DNA from: Tillus elongatus
Taxonomy: Eukaryota > Arthropoda > Insecta > Coleoptera > Cleridae
Length of the DNA: 64,000 nucleotides
Reading direction: 5' to 3'
Assembly: GCA_964006375.1 (NCBI GenBank)
Contig: OZ023264.1
Coordinates: forward strand, 16,254,225-16,318,224
The notes under the pieces were generated by a model. That model worked only from the letters and a program-made list of their open reading frames with translations. It was not told the DNA's origin and made no database searches. This document shows positions 31,201 through 36,120 of the stretch, one piece after another. The number at the start of each line of letters is the position of its first letter. Positions within the stretch are counted from its first letter, which is position 1. The position numbers and the translations under genes are program-made.

Positions 31201-32257
31201 TTTCCGGGTGCTTCGCTGTAGGGGTTTTCCTCCCCCCCTCGCGTGCGTACAACCACCTCCGTTGCATAAACCACAAGAAAAATTTCTTGTTCATACCCCC
31301 TAAGGAGGTACGGGACCTGGCGTGAATAGGGGTGATGTGCGTGAATAGGGGTGGCGTCAGGATGTGAAAGACAGCTTTCAAGCCGTTTTCTTCGCATTTT
31401 CTGCTCATATTTCCTCCTTACTTCCTACCCCGCCCAGCACCCCTCTTCACTCCTGGTCCCATAACTTCCTTGGGGGGTGAGAACAAGAAATTTTTCTTGT
31501 GAGTTGTGCGTCCAGGGGGGGGTCCTAGGCACGTTTCTGAAGAGAAAAAATTAAAAATCATCCGTGAGTTAAACTGCAAATGTACCGAAATTTTGCTTGG
31601 GGGCGAGGGGGGTGGTCGTGCTTAGAAATGTTTCTGAAAACAATTTTTTGAAAAGCGTTCGGGAGCTAATCTGCACATTTACCAAGATTTTTCGAAAACA
31701 CGTTCGGGAGGTTGTCTGCAAATGTACCGAAAAAACTAAAACTAGTTGGCCTCTCAGCTTCAGTATCACCCTACAAAGTATTGCGCAATTCTCAAAAGAA
31801 GATTATATGCAGTCAGGTTCATAATACAAAGCATTAAGTTTGGTAAAACATAAAAGAAGTTCGTTAATTAGTACATTGACAGTTTAGATGCCTCTACCAG
31901 TAATAATAATTGCATAATTATGTAAAATCGGAATTATAAATACGCATACTGTGTAAGAACAATCACACAAAAAGGATACAGATTTCCTCAAATTGCTGAT
32001 GTGGTACAGAATTAGCTAGAATTTTTATAGCAACGAAATTATCACTACTTAATTTATCTGACACTTCTGCATCACCGATCAGACTTGTAAGTTTCTTCGA
32101 TTTGTCGTCTTCTCCTGTGAACATCAAAATGAGTTGTCAAATATTAATACTGATTCTAAATTTCATTTCCATTACCTTCCACATAAACGACAAACACAGC
32201 TCCTTTCTTTTTTGAAGCTGCCACGGCTTCTGCAATTCCACCTTCGCACCAACGCAT
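8323..32257 (-). CDS. UBXN4: UBXN4 (erasin-like UBX domain protein 4), whole gene, six coding exons
   Basis: An ER-membrane adaptor that recruits the AAA ATPase p97/VCP for ER-associated degradation (family knowledge). Exons 32257-32176, 32114-31980, 24059-23910, 21990-21515, 13402-12705 and 8452-8323 join in phase at GT/AG borders into 1671 nt, 556 residues; vertebrate UBXN4 is near 500. Order: thioredoxin-like N-terminal domain (about 1-120), a low-complexity Ser/Thr/Lys/Glu linker (123-260), coiled coil (about 260-345), UBX domain (about 375-454) with an FPRREF motif fitting the p97-contacting FPR signature, a hydrophobic membrane hairpin (about 465-490), and a conserved tail ending NGSTQQM-like (WNGNSTQQM). 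Introns 2-5 hold most of the mobile elements of the left half. No coding break is seen, so the gene is probably functional. Confidence 0.9.
8561..8777. repeat. Array of about seven copies of a palindrome, core TGAAATTAATTTCA
   Basis: Begins with a perfect 20-bp palindrome, GGGTGAAATTAATTTCACCC, at 8561-8580. Further perfect or near-perfect copies are centred near 8600, 8640, 8656, 8685, 8740 and 8770. Spacings are about 30, 40, 15, 30, 55 and 30 bp, so the array is not a strict tandem repeat. It lies in UBXN4 intron 5, about 110 bp inside the exon 6 acceptor. I see no transposon ends around it. Confidence 0.7.
8938..10621 (+). mobile_element. RNase H-bearing LINE (I/LOA/R1-like), copy 1, 5'-truncated
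   Basis: Plus-strand LINE remnant in UBXN4 intron 5 starting within RT ([10 protein letters not shown]). It continues through the RT thumb, an RNase H domain ([12 protein letters not shown]..., about 9740-10080) and a C-terminal CCHC-like finger ([18 protein letters not shown], about 10390-10450). It matches the minus-strand copy at 13812-15945. Several frameshifts and stops make it inactive. The 3' end is followed by four AACCT units (10602-10621), equal to CCTAA/TTAGG telomere-type repeats. The first catalytic block and all of the endonuclease are missing, as expected for 5' truncation. Confidence 0.85.
9560..10577 (+). pseudogene. RNase H and zinc-finger C-terminal part of LINE copy 1
   Basis: Two overlapping frames (9560-10075 and 9963-10577) carry the RNase H fold, with WYAAGSK where the first catalytic Asp is expected (changed to Ala), [14 protein letters not shown] (Glu), [11 protein letters not shown] (Asp region, changed to Ala) and then [13 protein letters not shown]. 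The C-terminal finger follows. The frame switches near 9990-10070. Two of the RNase H acidic positions are altered relative to copy 2 ([15 protein letters not shown]), so this copy is degenerate beyond the frameshift. Confidence 0.75.
10622..10879. other. Intronic AT-rich DNA, nothing recognised
   Basis: Between the LINE copy 1 tail and the Penelope fragment. No frame, repeat or motif is recognised. Confidence 0.3.
11069..11466 (+). pseudogene. GIY-YIG endonuclease of Penelope-like element (frameshifted)
   Basis: Frame 11069-11326 contains GIY (residues 29-31), YVG (42-44) and the RIREH segment (53-57) characteristic of the GIY-YIG nuclease fold; Cys35 and Cys38 just after GIY fit the CxxC often seen in Penelope endonucleases. 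A frameshift near 11280 moves the rest ([15 protein letters not shown]...) into the frame ending at 11466. The domain cleaves target DNA during PLE retrotransposition (family knowledge). Fragment only. Confidence 0.8.
11631..11668 (+). ncRNA. Degenerate hammerhead ribozyme motif in Penelope pLTR
   Basis: CTGATGACGC at 11631 and GAAACGATC about 11654-11662 match the hammerhead core of the copies at 43065 and 54334. The GTC cleavage triplet is changed to CCC and stem II is damaged, so self-cleavage is not expected. Confidence 0.55.
11733..12655 (-). mobile_element. Family-J LINE copy B, 5'-truncated, in UBXN4 intron 5
   Basis: On the minus strand it runs from about 12655 (near [16 protein letters not shown] RT sequence) through thumb and C-terminal segments ([43 protein letters not shown]) to the conserved 3' end CACCACACA and a poly(A), seen as T-runs at 11721-11740. 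Frames are broken. Its truncated 5' end lies only about 50 bp from the exon 5 donor (12704), in the same orientation as UBXN4. Confidence 0.85.
12705..13402 (-). CDS. UBXN4: UBXN4 exon 5: coiled coil, UBX domain, membrane hairpin
   Basis: The acceptor ATCTTACAG ends at 13403 and the exon opens in phase 0 with [13 protein letters not shown], directly continuing the coiled coil of exon 4. The coiled coil ends near AERAVRF. After a Pro/Ser linker the UBX domain spans [11 protein letters not shown] to LLIRRP and includes STVFPRREF, the FPR loop by which UBX domains contact the p97 N domain (established family knowledge). A hydrophobic stretch, [16 protein letters not shown], fits the ER-membrane hairpin of UBXN4. 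The exon ends in phase 2 at AG|GTTTGT (12705/12704). Reading through the donor gives a stop after three codons, which supports splicing to exon 6. Confidence 0.92.
13403..13811. other. UBXN4 intron 4, proximal part, nothing recognised
   Basis: AT-rich intron sequence between exon 5 and the minus-strand RNase H LINE. No coding frame or repeat unit is recognised. Confidence 0.3.
13890..14168 (-). pseudogene. C-terminal zinc-finger segment of LINE copy 2
   Basis: Encodes [19 protein letters not shown] and a CCHC-like finger ([18 protein letters not shown], the first CxxC altered to CxxY). It ends in LDLLGEI, equal to the end of copy 1 (LALSGEI) at 10577. Displaced in frame from the preceding RNase H sequence. 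Confidence 0.7.
14309..15613 (-). pseudogene. RT/RNase H polyprotein segment of LINE copy 2
   Basis: A 434-residue open frame: [19 protein letters not shown] leads to the AYADDLVIV catalytic box at about residues 32-40, then thumb motifs ([12 protein letters not shown]), an (A/S)[14 protein letters not shown] helix typical of this LINE group, and a complete-looking RNase H with the acidic residues in place (SDGSK, AEVYALE, YADSQAA). The frame shifts at about 14480 and RNase H/zinc-finger sequence continues in the frames at 14489-14244 and 14168-13890. The upstream RT palm is in another frame at 15795-15496. RNase H removes the RNA strand during element cDNA synthesis. Confidence 0.8.
16139..17074 (+). 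mobile_element. 5'-truncated LINE fragment with (AAAT)n tail
   Basis: Plus-strand frames at 16173-16412 and 16501-16884 encode the C-terminal part of a LINE ORF2: [22 protein letters not shown] (RT thumb) and a C-terminal domain ending [12 protein letters not shown] ~190-bp 3' UTR follows, ending with TTCAATAAATAAATAAATG at about 17038-17072. A frameshift and stops lie between the two frames. It differs from family J, family CR1 and the RNase H LINEs here; the clade is not determined. It lies in UBXN4 intron 4. Confidence 0.7.
17075..17575. other. UBXN4 intron 4, unassigned AT-rich sequence
   Basis: No open frame or recognised repeat. It separates the LINE fragment from a minus-strand transposase remnant. 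Confidence 0.3.
17580..18196 (-). pseudogene. IS630/Tc1/mariner-type transposase N-terminal fragment
   Basis: Minus-strand reading starts near 18196 with [17 protein letters not shown]. It passes through a degenerate FP-R-RIP-like segment (AYEQIPRM), an HTH-like segment [16 protein letters not shown], and reaches the first catalytic Asp in [12 protein letters not shown], then [11 protein letters not shown] and [16 protein letters not shown]. It ends near 17580. The second and third catalytic acids are missing, and stops and frameshifts occur throughout. The family is widespread in arthropods. Confidence 0.75.
18197..19160. other. UBXN4 intron 4, unassigned sequence
   Basis: AT-rich DNA without recognised genes. 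Partial internal similarity around 18850-19120 (recurring TTTGTAGGTAATTTGTTA-like and GTGTTTGTTGTGTGTTG-like phrases) suggests an old diverged local duplication. Confidence 0.3.
19161..20846 (+). mobile_element. Family-J LINE copy C, 5'-truncated, poly(A)-tailed
   Basis: Plus strand, antisense to UBXN4, in intron 4. It starts in the endonuclease-RT linker and contains RT blocks [58 protein letters not shown] and [11 protein letters not shown]. The thumb and C-terminal parts follow ([26 protein letters not shown]). It ends at TGGTGTGTTG followed by an A19-20 run to 20846. Interrupted by stops and indels (for example near 19600 and 19740). It sets the 3' end of the family together with copies B, D and E. 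Confidence 0.88.
20847..21214. other. UBXN4 intron 4, unassigned
   Basis: No recognised gene or repeat. A weak block at 21215-21330 follows and is listed separately. Confidence 0.3.
21215..21330. repeat. Dispersed repeat block, copy at 21.2 kb
   Basis: Shares GGGTGGAGTA, CAAAGGGC, CCAAAGGCTG, TCGGGGCGGC and CGGACGAGCCCT with 33375-33470, ending in both cases at GGAGGAAAAAA-like sequence. It is more GC-rich than the surroundings. A shorter relative is at about 53125-53165. Confidence 0.6.
21418..21487 (-). mobile_element. 3'-terminal fragment of the RNase H LINE family
   Basis: A 70-bp match to the 3' UTR end of LINE copy 2 (CGGTCCCTCCAC...CTTAAGGTCTATTGTG). The tail contains AACCT-like units on the minus strand. 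It lies 28 bp from the exon 4 donor of UBXN4. Confidence 0.65.
21515..21990 (-). CDS. UBXN4: UBXN4 exon 4: low-complexity linker and start of coiled coil
   Basis: The acceptor CTGTATCTAG ends at 21991 and completes an Ala codon with exon 3. The exon encodes [12 protein letters not shown], then a Ser/Thr/Lys/Pro/Glu-rich disordered region of about 115 residues, then [27 protein letters not shown], the start of the coiled coil that precedes the UBX domain. The donor GAG|GTAAGT at 21515/21514 is a perfect consensus. The exon ends in phase 0, matching exon 5. The low-complexity region is poorly conserved in this family. Confidence 0.9.
21991..22639. other. UBXN4 intron 3, unassigned
   Basis: Contains one copy (about 22240-22300) of the dispersed phrase with ATCACTAATG and GGAGATCCCGACTTTTGA, which is also found at about 34280 (reverse) and 44520. 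No gene is seen. Confidence 0.4.
22640..23480 (-). mobile_element. Second RNase H LINE family, C-terminal fragment, interrupted by a 150-bp insertion
   Basis: On the minus strand it encodes the RNase H end ([16 protein letters not shown]) and the post-RNase H region [19 protein letters not shown], comparable to [15 protein letters not shown] of the first family but diverged. A finger [18 protein letters not shown] ends it near 22650. At 23115-23264 a 150-bp insertion flanked by GGTTCT on both sides interrupts the codon run RAAEPVLG; removing it restores the reading. A frameshift lies near 22865. Confidence 0.78.
23115..23264 (-). mobile_element. 150-bp 5'-truncated retroelement end with (ATT)n-like tail and 6-bp TSD
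   Basis: Read on the minus strand it ends TTCAATAAATTATTATTG and further ATT-like units, as expected of a LINE or SINE 3' end. GGTTCT is present directly at 23109-23114 and 23265-23270. Source family not identified. Confidence 0.6.
23481..23909. other. UBXN4 intron 3, unassigned AT-rich sequence
   Basis: Nothing recognised between the LINE fragment and exon 3. Confidence 0.3.
23910..24059 (-). CDS. UBXN4: UBXN4 exon 3: second half of thioredoxin-like domain
   Basis: The acceptor ATGTATAG ends at 24060. The exon completes a Tyr codon and encodes [20 protein letters not shown], then [16 protein letters not shown] and HTPQ. The (V/I)PS-x-FIG-x-x-G-x-P-E pattern matches the UAS/thioredoxin-like domain at the N terminus of UBXN4. 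An alternative acceptor 9 nt upstream would create an in-frame stop, so this one was chosen. The donor is CAAG|GTTTGT at 23910/23909, phase 1. Confidence 0.88.
24172..26221 (+). mobile_element. IS630/Tc1/mariner element with ~370-bp terminal inverted repeats
   Basis: A 2.05-kb element flanked by TA dinucleotides (24170-24171 and 26222-26223). The left TIR (24172-24540) and right TIR (25850-26221) are inverted copies over their whole length, both ending at TTTGACGTTT-like sequence on the inner side; the outer right end reads CACCCTGTA. Between them lies a decayed transposase frame (24666-25676). It sits in UBXN4 intron 2, antisense to the gene. TIRs of this length are unusual for mariners, which mostly have about 30-bp TIRs. 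Good TIR identity suggests a moderately young insertion. Confidence 0.9.
24666..25676 (+). pseudogene. Transposase of the 24.2-26.2 kb mariner-type element
   Basis: Broken frames. The N-terminal DNA-binding part is [23 protein letters not shown]. Then come an HTH-like stretch up to 24902 (stop) and [22 protein letters not shown]. The first catalytic Asp is in VFWTDESSF (Asp codon at 25070), the second in [10 protein letters not shown] (25345-25347), the third in SPDLNPLDF (25453-25455). About 35 residues separate the second and third. The C terminus ends [11 protein letters not shown]. At least three frameshifts or stops make it non-functional, although all three acidic residues survive. Confidence 0.8.
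26224..26399. other. UBXN4 intron 2, unassigned
   Basis: Short interval without recognised features between the mariner and a dispersed 600-bp repeat. Confidence 0.25.
26400..26985 (+). repeat. Dispersed ~600-bp repeat, copy 1
   Basis: Collinear match to 30003-30640 with shared phrases GACTGCTGATAGATAAAG, CCTTTTGTTCT, CCTCCTAAACATTACATT, GGAATATTCT-like and GTTTACCTTGTTCT. No coding frame. Copy 1 is followed directly by a tRNA-like SINE. Confidence 0.7.
26993..27216 (+). mobile_element. tRNA-derived SINE
   Basis: A tRNA-like head of about 75 nt at 26993-27070 has an A-box (TGGCTTAGTTGG, 26999-27010), an anticodon-like stem CTAG/CTAG with a 7-nt loop lacking U33, and a B-box (GTTCGAGTCC, 27051-27060). 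A ~120-bp unrelated body ends in TTATTATTATG. The internal pol III promoter and simple-repeat tail suggest a SINE mobilised by an (ATT)n-tailed LINE (inference). Not a functional tRNA: the anticodon loop is not canonical. Confidence 0.7.
27250..27700. repeat. Two-copy tandem duplication, period 231 bp
   Basis: The segment beginning CACTTCGAAGGGAAACCTAT recurs at 27261 and 27492 and stays similar for the whole unit, including ATGTTTATCATCGAC and ATATTGGATAC. No coding frame. Confidence 0.75.
27715..27945 (-). mobile_element. tRNA-derived SINE-like element, minus strand
   Basis: On the minus strand a tRNA-like head starts near 27940: A-box-like TGGTCCAGTGG (27930-27920) and B-box GGTTCGATTCC (27888-27878), with acceptor-like pairing around them. 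A body of about 150 bp follows, including GCCATCGATCCCGTGCCCAT and TTGGGCACGTTGAA. The anticodon arm is irregular and an A-run interrupts the D-loop, so this is a pseudo-tRNA/SINE rather than a working tRNA. Family not identified. Confidence 0.6.
28199..28285. repeat. (AT)n microsatellite
   Basis: About 43 uninterrupted AT units. It is followed by the ACCGATAACTCAAAAAAT phrase of dispersed family Z, as at 34948 and 44740. Confidence 0.95.
28286..28680 (+). repeat. Dispersed repeat family Z, copy 1 (next to (AT)n)
   Basis: Starts ACCGATAACTCAAAAAAT and continues with GGCTTGGAT...TTCATT, paralleling 34950-35060 and 44740-44880. It diverges after about 150 bp. Non-coding. Confidence 0.5.
28690..28920. 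repeat. Diverged single copy of the hammerhead-associated repeat
   Basis: Shares GCCATCTCG, AGTAGTATG.TGTCACGACA, AAATTTTATA and ACAACCAACTA-like phrases with the two tandem copies at 39123-39552. No hammerhead core is visible here. Confidence 0.6.
29072..29820. repeat. Tandem array (2.4 units, ~310 bp) in which each unit is a foldback hairpin
   Basis: Units start with GTGTCTGCTTCTTCGTAGAT at 29075, 29389 and 29697. Within a unit the left arm (for example 29098-29190: CTCTCGTGTGCATACAACCA, then CCACAAGAAAAAATGTCTTG) is repeated inverted about 50 bp later (29242-29330: CAAGACATTTTTCTTGTGG, then GGTTGTATGCACGAGAG). Apparent reading frames on both strands are products of this symmetry. Related arms occur at 31225-31310 and 31470-31530. 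Located in UBXN4 intron 2. Confidence 0.85.
30003..30640 (+). repeat. Dispersed ~600-bp repeat, copy 2
   Basis: Collinear with 26400-26985, including CGACTGCTGATAGATAAAG and CCTCCTAAACATTACATT, and longer by small insertions. Not coding. It is bounded left by the foldback array and right by the nested foldback element at 30684. Confidence 0.7.
30684..31165. mobile_element. Nested GC-rich foldback element with a (GGTCA)8 run
   Basis: Left arms L1 (30684-30760) and L2 (30857-30930) share GATGCTTAAGTAGACGGGTC, CCATGCATCG and GGCATTGCCGGACGGTG. Right arms R2 (30990-31053) and R1 (31098-31165) are inverted copies (CCGTCCGGCAATGCCGCTCT, CTTAAGCATCACCG). The order L1-L2-R2-R1 makes a nested hairpin. 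Eight GGTCA units fill 30795-30834, and the phrase CCTGCCCTGTAGGTCAG recurs between arms. No frame. Probably a non-autonomous foldback/MITE element duplicated or inserted into itself. Confidence 0.85.
31200..31560. repeat. Diverged relative of the 29-kb foldback units
   Basis: CTCGCGTGCGTACAACCACC and CCACAAGAAAAATTTCTTGT at 31235-31290, with an inverted partner ACAAGAAATTTTTCTTGTG at 31482-31503. It forms a loose hairpin related to 29072-29820. Confidence 0.65.
31561..31979. other. UBXN4 intron 2, distal part
   Basis: Contains three partial repeats of the phrase GTTCGGGAG...CTGCA.ATGTACC (about 31565-31730). No gene recognised. Confidence 0.35.
31980..32114 (-). CDS. UBXN4: UBXN4 exon 2: thioredoxin-like domain, first half
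   Basis: The acceptor TTCACAG ends at 32115. The exon encodes [20 protein letters not shown], then NFVAIKI and VPHQQFEEI and ends in phase 1 before GTATCC. The pattern of a helix followed by FVAIKI and an (F)xQ(I)Y-type segment corresponds to the N-terminal thioredoxin-like domain. The donor T|GTATCC is weaker than the others, but joining to exon 3 gives [17 protein letters not shown], which fits the family well. Confidence 0.88.
32176..32257 (-). CDS. UBXN4: UBXN4 exon 1 with start codon
   Basis: ATG at 32257-32255 opens [20 protein letters not shown] and VFVVYVE, the conserved start of UBXN4, in which a W-x-x-G-I-x-x-A-x-x-x-A-K pattern precedes the first beta strand. The donor is GAAG|GTAATG at 32176/32175. 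A 61-bp intron follows. Upstream in-frame sequence has no other Met. Confidence 0.9.
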
Positions 32258-33370
32258 GTTTTATTTTATTTTCAGAATATAATTTTATCACAAATGCAAC
32301 TATGATAAGTCATTTACCGATAAACGCAAAATATATAATGAAAATTTAAATTTTTATCACAAAACCTGCCAAGTTTTTCATGAATAATCGTTTAACGTCA
32401 AAATTTTATGACATATGTCAAGTAGGTGACAATAATGACAAACAAATCCAAAAGCCTATTGTTCTTCTTTTGTGGCATTTTGTGGCCGTATATGATAAGT
32501 TAGGTAATTAGAGCCATTTAGCAAAAATGATTATCAAAAAATTACCTACGATTGTGATGCATTATTTATTAAATATAAAAATCTTGATCATATATAAGTA
32601 ACACGGACTTCTTTTGGTTCAGCTTTAAGATTACATTCTTCTGCAATAATGGTGTTAAAATTTGCCGGTATACAAATCATTCTAATGTATTCAATTTGAA
32701 TAAATTCTAGTTTTGGATGTTCATATCATTTTGTGAATAGAGTGGTTTTTACGCTTGAAGTTACCAGCTAGGGTAAAAATTGCTATTGCTTGCTGCCTCT
32801 GCTACAACAGACGAAGAGGCAAATAGACAGAAAAAAGGTTTTTTATTTCAAGTTAGTCGCAAGTGATAAAAATAAAACAACAATAATTTAGGTTTTTAAG
32901 TTTTATATTTCAAACATTATATGCCCCGTTATCAAAACGTAAGTACGCAGAAACTGCTTAGGTTTTTAATATAGATAAACCACACAACAGCTTACTAATT
33001 TTGCCAATCTAACAATGTTTAACATAAAATTACAATAGTTATTTTATTAGCCATGATCATTGTTTGCAATTTACACCTGATATGCTCCACTATGTATAGA
33101 TTTGAAATATTGACAGAAGTCAGTCCTGTTGTATGTTAATAGAAAATGGTTGTGTGATTTTTTGTTGTTATTTTACAGTAAATAAAGCTCCTAATAGTCA
33201 ACCTTAATAAAATATATTACTGCCTTAGTATATGTTATTAATATCTGAAGCGTTATGGTAGCAAATTTGTTTACACTTCTTCAATATTTAATAACTGAAT
33301 GTACCACTACCATTCTTCTTCTTATTCTTCAGTAGCAGCAGCCTAAGCTCATTCAGTGTCGGCTATAGAT
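32258..33370 (-). promoter_or_regulatory. UBXN4: UBXN4 upstream region
   Basis: About 1.1 kb of AT-rich sequence upstream of the UBXN4 ATG with no recognised gene. It should contain the 5' UTR and promoter, but I cannot place a TATA box or initiator with confidence. Confidence 0.35.
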
Positions 33371-33374
33371 CTTG

Positions 33375-33470
33375 GAGTGGGTGGAGTAAAAAGGCCAAGG
33401 GCGTGCACAATTAACCAAAGGTTGCGGTGCTGTCGGGGCGGCGAGGCGGCGGACGAGCCCTGAGGGAGGA
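33375..33470. repeat. Dispersed repeat block, copy at 33.4 kb
   Basis: GGGTGGAGTA, GGGCGTGCA, TCGGGGCGGC and CGGACGAGCCCTGAGGGAGG, matching 21215-21330. It directly precedes the TGTCTGTCTG start of the tandem duplication at 33476. Confidence 0.65.
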
Positions 33471-33475
33471 AAAAA

Positions 33476-34290
33476 ATGTCTGTCTGTTTGTAGCCACGAT
33501 AAATTTAGAACGAATTAAGATATCGTCTTCAAATTTGGTGTACAGTTAATACTCGACAAACGAACGGTTCGGATTGTTTTTCGGTAAAATCGCTTTAGGG
33601 AGTAGGGGATGAATGGGTGGCGATTTGGTGAAAATTTTTTTTTCGTTAAAACTGAAGTACTATAAAGTTTTAGTGTTTATTTATTAGAAAACTTTTAATT
33701 GCATCAAACATCTGGTATCCTGTGCCGAAATTAAATTGGTGTTGAATGTGTGGGGGTGGAATATTGTTGCCACAATTTCGAATATTTTTTTTGTTCAAAC
33801 GGCGTAAAACGTCTCAAAACATATAGAAAACTTGATTCTGTAACGAAAATGTTTTTGTCTGTCGGTCCATCGGTCGGTCCGTCGGTCGGTCGGTCTGTCC
33901 ATCGGTCGGTCTGTCTGTCCGTTTGTCGGTCGGTGGGTCTGCCAGTCTGTAATGTCTGTCTATTTGTAGTCACCATAACTTTCGCACGAATTGAGATATC
34001 CTCTTCAAATTTGGCATACACTTAGCACTCGACAAACGAACGGTTCGGATTGTTTTTGGGTAACATCGCTTTATGGGGAAGGGGATGAATGCGGGGTGAT
34101 TTGGTGAAAATTGTTATTTTTTCGTTAAGACTCAAGTAATATCAAGTTTTAGGGTTTATTTATTAGAGAACTTTTAATTCCATTAAATATCTGTTATTCT
34201 GTGCTGAAATTAAATTAGGGGTTGAATGTCTGGGGGTGCAATATTGTTGACAAAAGTTTCGAATTTTTTTCAAAATTCAAATTCAAAAGT
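33476..34290. repeat. Two-copy tandem repeat (~478 bp) with a GTCG/GTCT-type microsatellite between
   Basis: Both units start at TGTCTGTCTxTTTGTAG (33476 and 33953) and share CGACAAACGAACGGTTCGG, GGATGAATG, TTTGGTGAAAATT, TTTATTTATTAGA and GGGGGTG.AATATTGTTG. The segment 33856-33955 is a GGTC/GTCTGTCC-rich low-complexity run; repetitive peptide frames over it are artefacts. Non-coding. Confidence 0.8.
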
Positions 34291-34819
34291 CGGGATCTCC
34301 CCAATAGTGATTTTTTTCTACGAAAATTCACTAAAAGGTAAATATCCCATAATGGTCTTCAGTTATTTATTTCTAATATGTAAAGTCTTCGATGCATTTT
34401 TTGCAAATATTTTAATCAAATGAGAGAAGTAACAATTGAAACATAAATCTAGAACCTCCTAAAACACGTTTCCTGCGGTATAAACCACACTAGTTATAGA
34501 TTATTTAAAGGTTGCTGATGTTTACGTTTCAAATTTCCACTTTGACATTTACAGAAGAAAAACTATAAAATTTTCAAAGTAATTTATCTCGTAGTTCTTG
34601 ACCTTTTTGCGCTAAGAAAAAATAAATTTCGTGTGTAATATTTAATAGAGTTTGTTTAACAGCTACAATATTTTGATTTCGTCTAATTCTCTGGTCACCA
34701 ATGGCAGCCAATATTTTTTTCTTTAAATGCTTATAACTTTTTTCCTTTGACTTAGACTTTTGGGATATGGGTAACTCCTTGCAATGTAAATTCGTGTCGG
34801 AAGTTGTTTGGCATAGCTA

Positions 34820-34869
34820 TATTAGCGAATTTTTCGGAAAACGAAAAATTCACTGATGAGGAGATTTGT

Positions 34870-34949
<80 letters not shown>

Positions 34950-36120
34950 TACCGAAAACTCAAAAAAGAATGGGCCGATTTTGATGAAATTCGCTACGTA
35001 CCTTCCTTTTATAAGTGGCTCGTTAGCCAGGAAAACCGGATTAGTTTATCCGGGAAAATTTTGGGTTTTCCTTCGGAAAATTTTTGTATCTTCGAAAATA
35101 ATAGAGCTATGACAACCAACTGTGGCATATAAGGTCTTACTATTAAATTTGCCCTACTTACCGAAAATCAGATCTCTAAGTTAAAAGAAAAAACAACTAT
35201 GGGCATTTAAAAAAAAATTGTGCCACCGGTGATCAGAGGAAAGTACAATAATAAAATATTTTGTGTGATTAACAATACCGATTGAATATTACATACAACG
35301 GTTAAGTTTTCTTGACGCAAAAAGGTCAAGAAGTAGCAGAAAAAGATTTGTAAAAATTTTGTAATTTTTTTCTTAAAACGTCAAAGTCGCAATTTGACGC
35401 GTCAAAATTTGCAATTTTTAGACAACGAATCTGAAACAAATACGGATTATGTAGAAAAAACGTTGTAACAAGTGTGTTTTACAAAGCCTTAAGTTCCAGC
35501 TTCAACCATCACCGTTCTTCATTTTACTAAAATATTTTCGGAAAATCCATTTCAAATAGACCCTCTTTCTGATGCTTTGGCAGTAGATTCAGCTATATAG
35601 TTTATGGTTTAATAGTCTATATTTTAGCAAATTTTTGTAAAAAAGAATCGTTATTGAGAAGACCGCGACTTATGAATTTTAAAAAGATTTCTTCAAATGA
35701 ACGCGAACTAGAACCCCTAAAACCCATATACAGGGTCAGTTTCAGTTTTTGTCTTTTTACAAATATACAGGGAGACGCATTTCTACGATAAAGCTCAATA
35801 TATCCCTTATTATACAAGATATGAGAAAAAATTATATACGCTAATAGTAGGGTGTATCGAGCTGCATCTTATAAACCCATTTTTACAATCACAGGATGGT
35901 CCATAAGTCATTGGTGACACATATTTTCTTTTTTATAGAACACACCTTATGTTATTGCATTTTTGTATTTTCCATCCAATTATAATGCATGTTTGTAAGA
36001 AAAAAATTGATATCGTTCATCGTTTTTGAGTTATTTCAATTGTTGTGTAACTTTTCACGCTTCTGACACATATCACAAACACATATCACAAATTGTGATA
36101 CGACGTTTTTACCACTAGAT
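34820..36120 (+). repeat. Dispersed repeat family Z, long copy 2
   Basis: Collinear with 44500-45660: GATGAGGAGAT, the (AT)n run (34873-34948), ACTCAAAAAA.AATGGGCCGA, TAGCCAGGAAAA, AAAACGTCAAAGT, CAACCxTCAxxGT.CTTCATTTTA, and a block with CATAAGT..TTGGTGACAC and AATGCATGTTTGTAAGAAA. No coding capacity is recognised. Probably a non-autonomous mobile element about 1.2 kb long; superfamily unknown. Confidence 0.65.
34873..34948. repeat. (AT)n microsatellite inside family Z
   Basis: About 38 AT units at the same relative place as the runs at 28199 and 44634. Confidence 0.95.

Noticed and set aside
33731..34025. Frames rich in Thr-Asp-Arg-Gln/Pro or Ser-Val-Gly-Pro repeats
   Set aside because: Products of the GTCG/GTCT low-complexity run between two tandem repeat copies.
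34853..34880. CTGATGAGGAGAT as a further hammerhead core
   Set aside because: No GAAA partner or cleavage triplet follows; the phrase belongs to family Z next to (AT)n.
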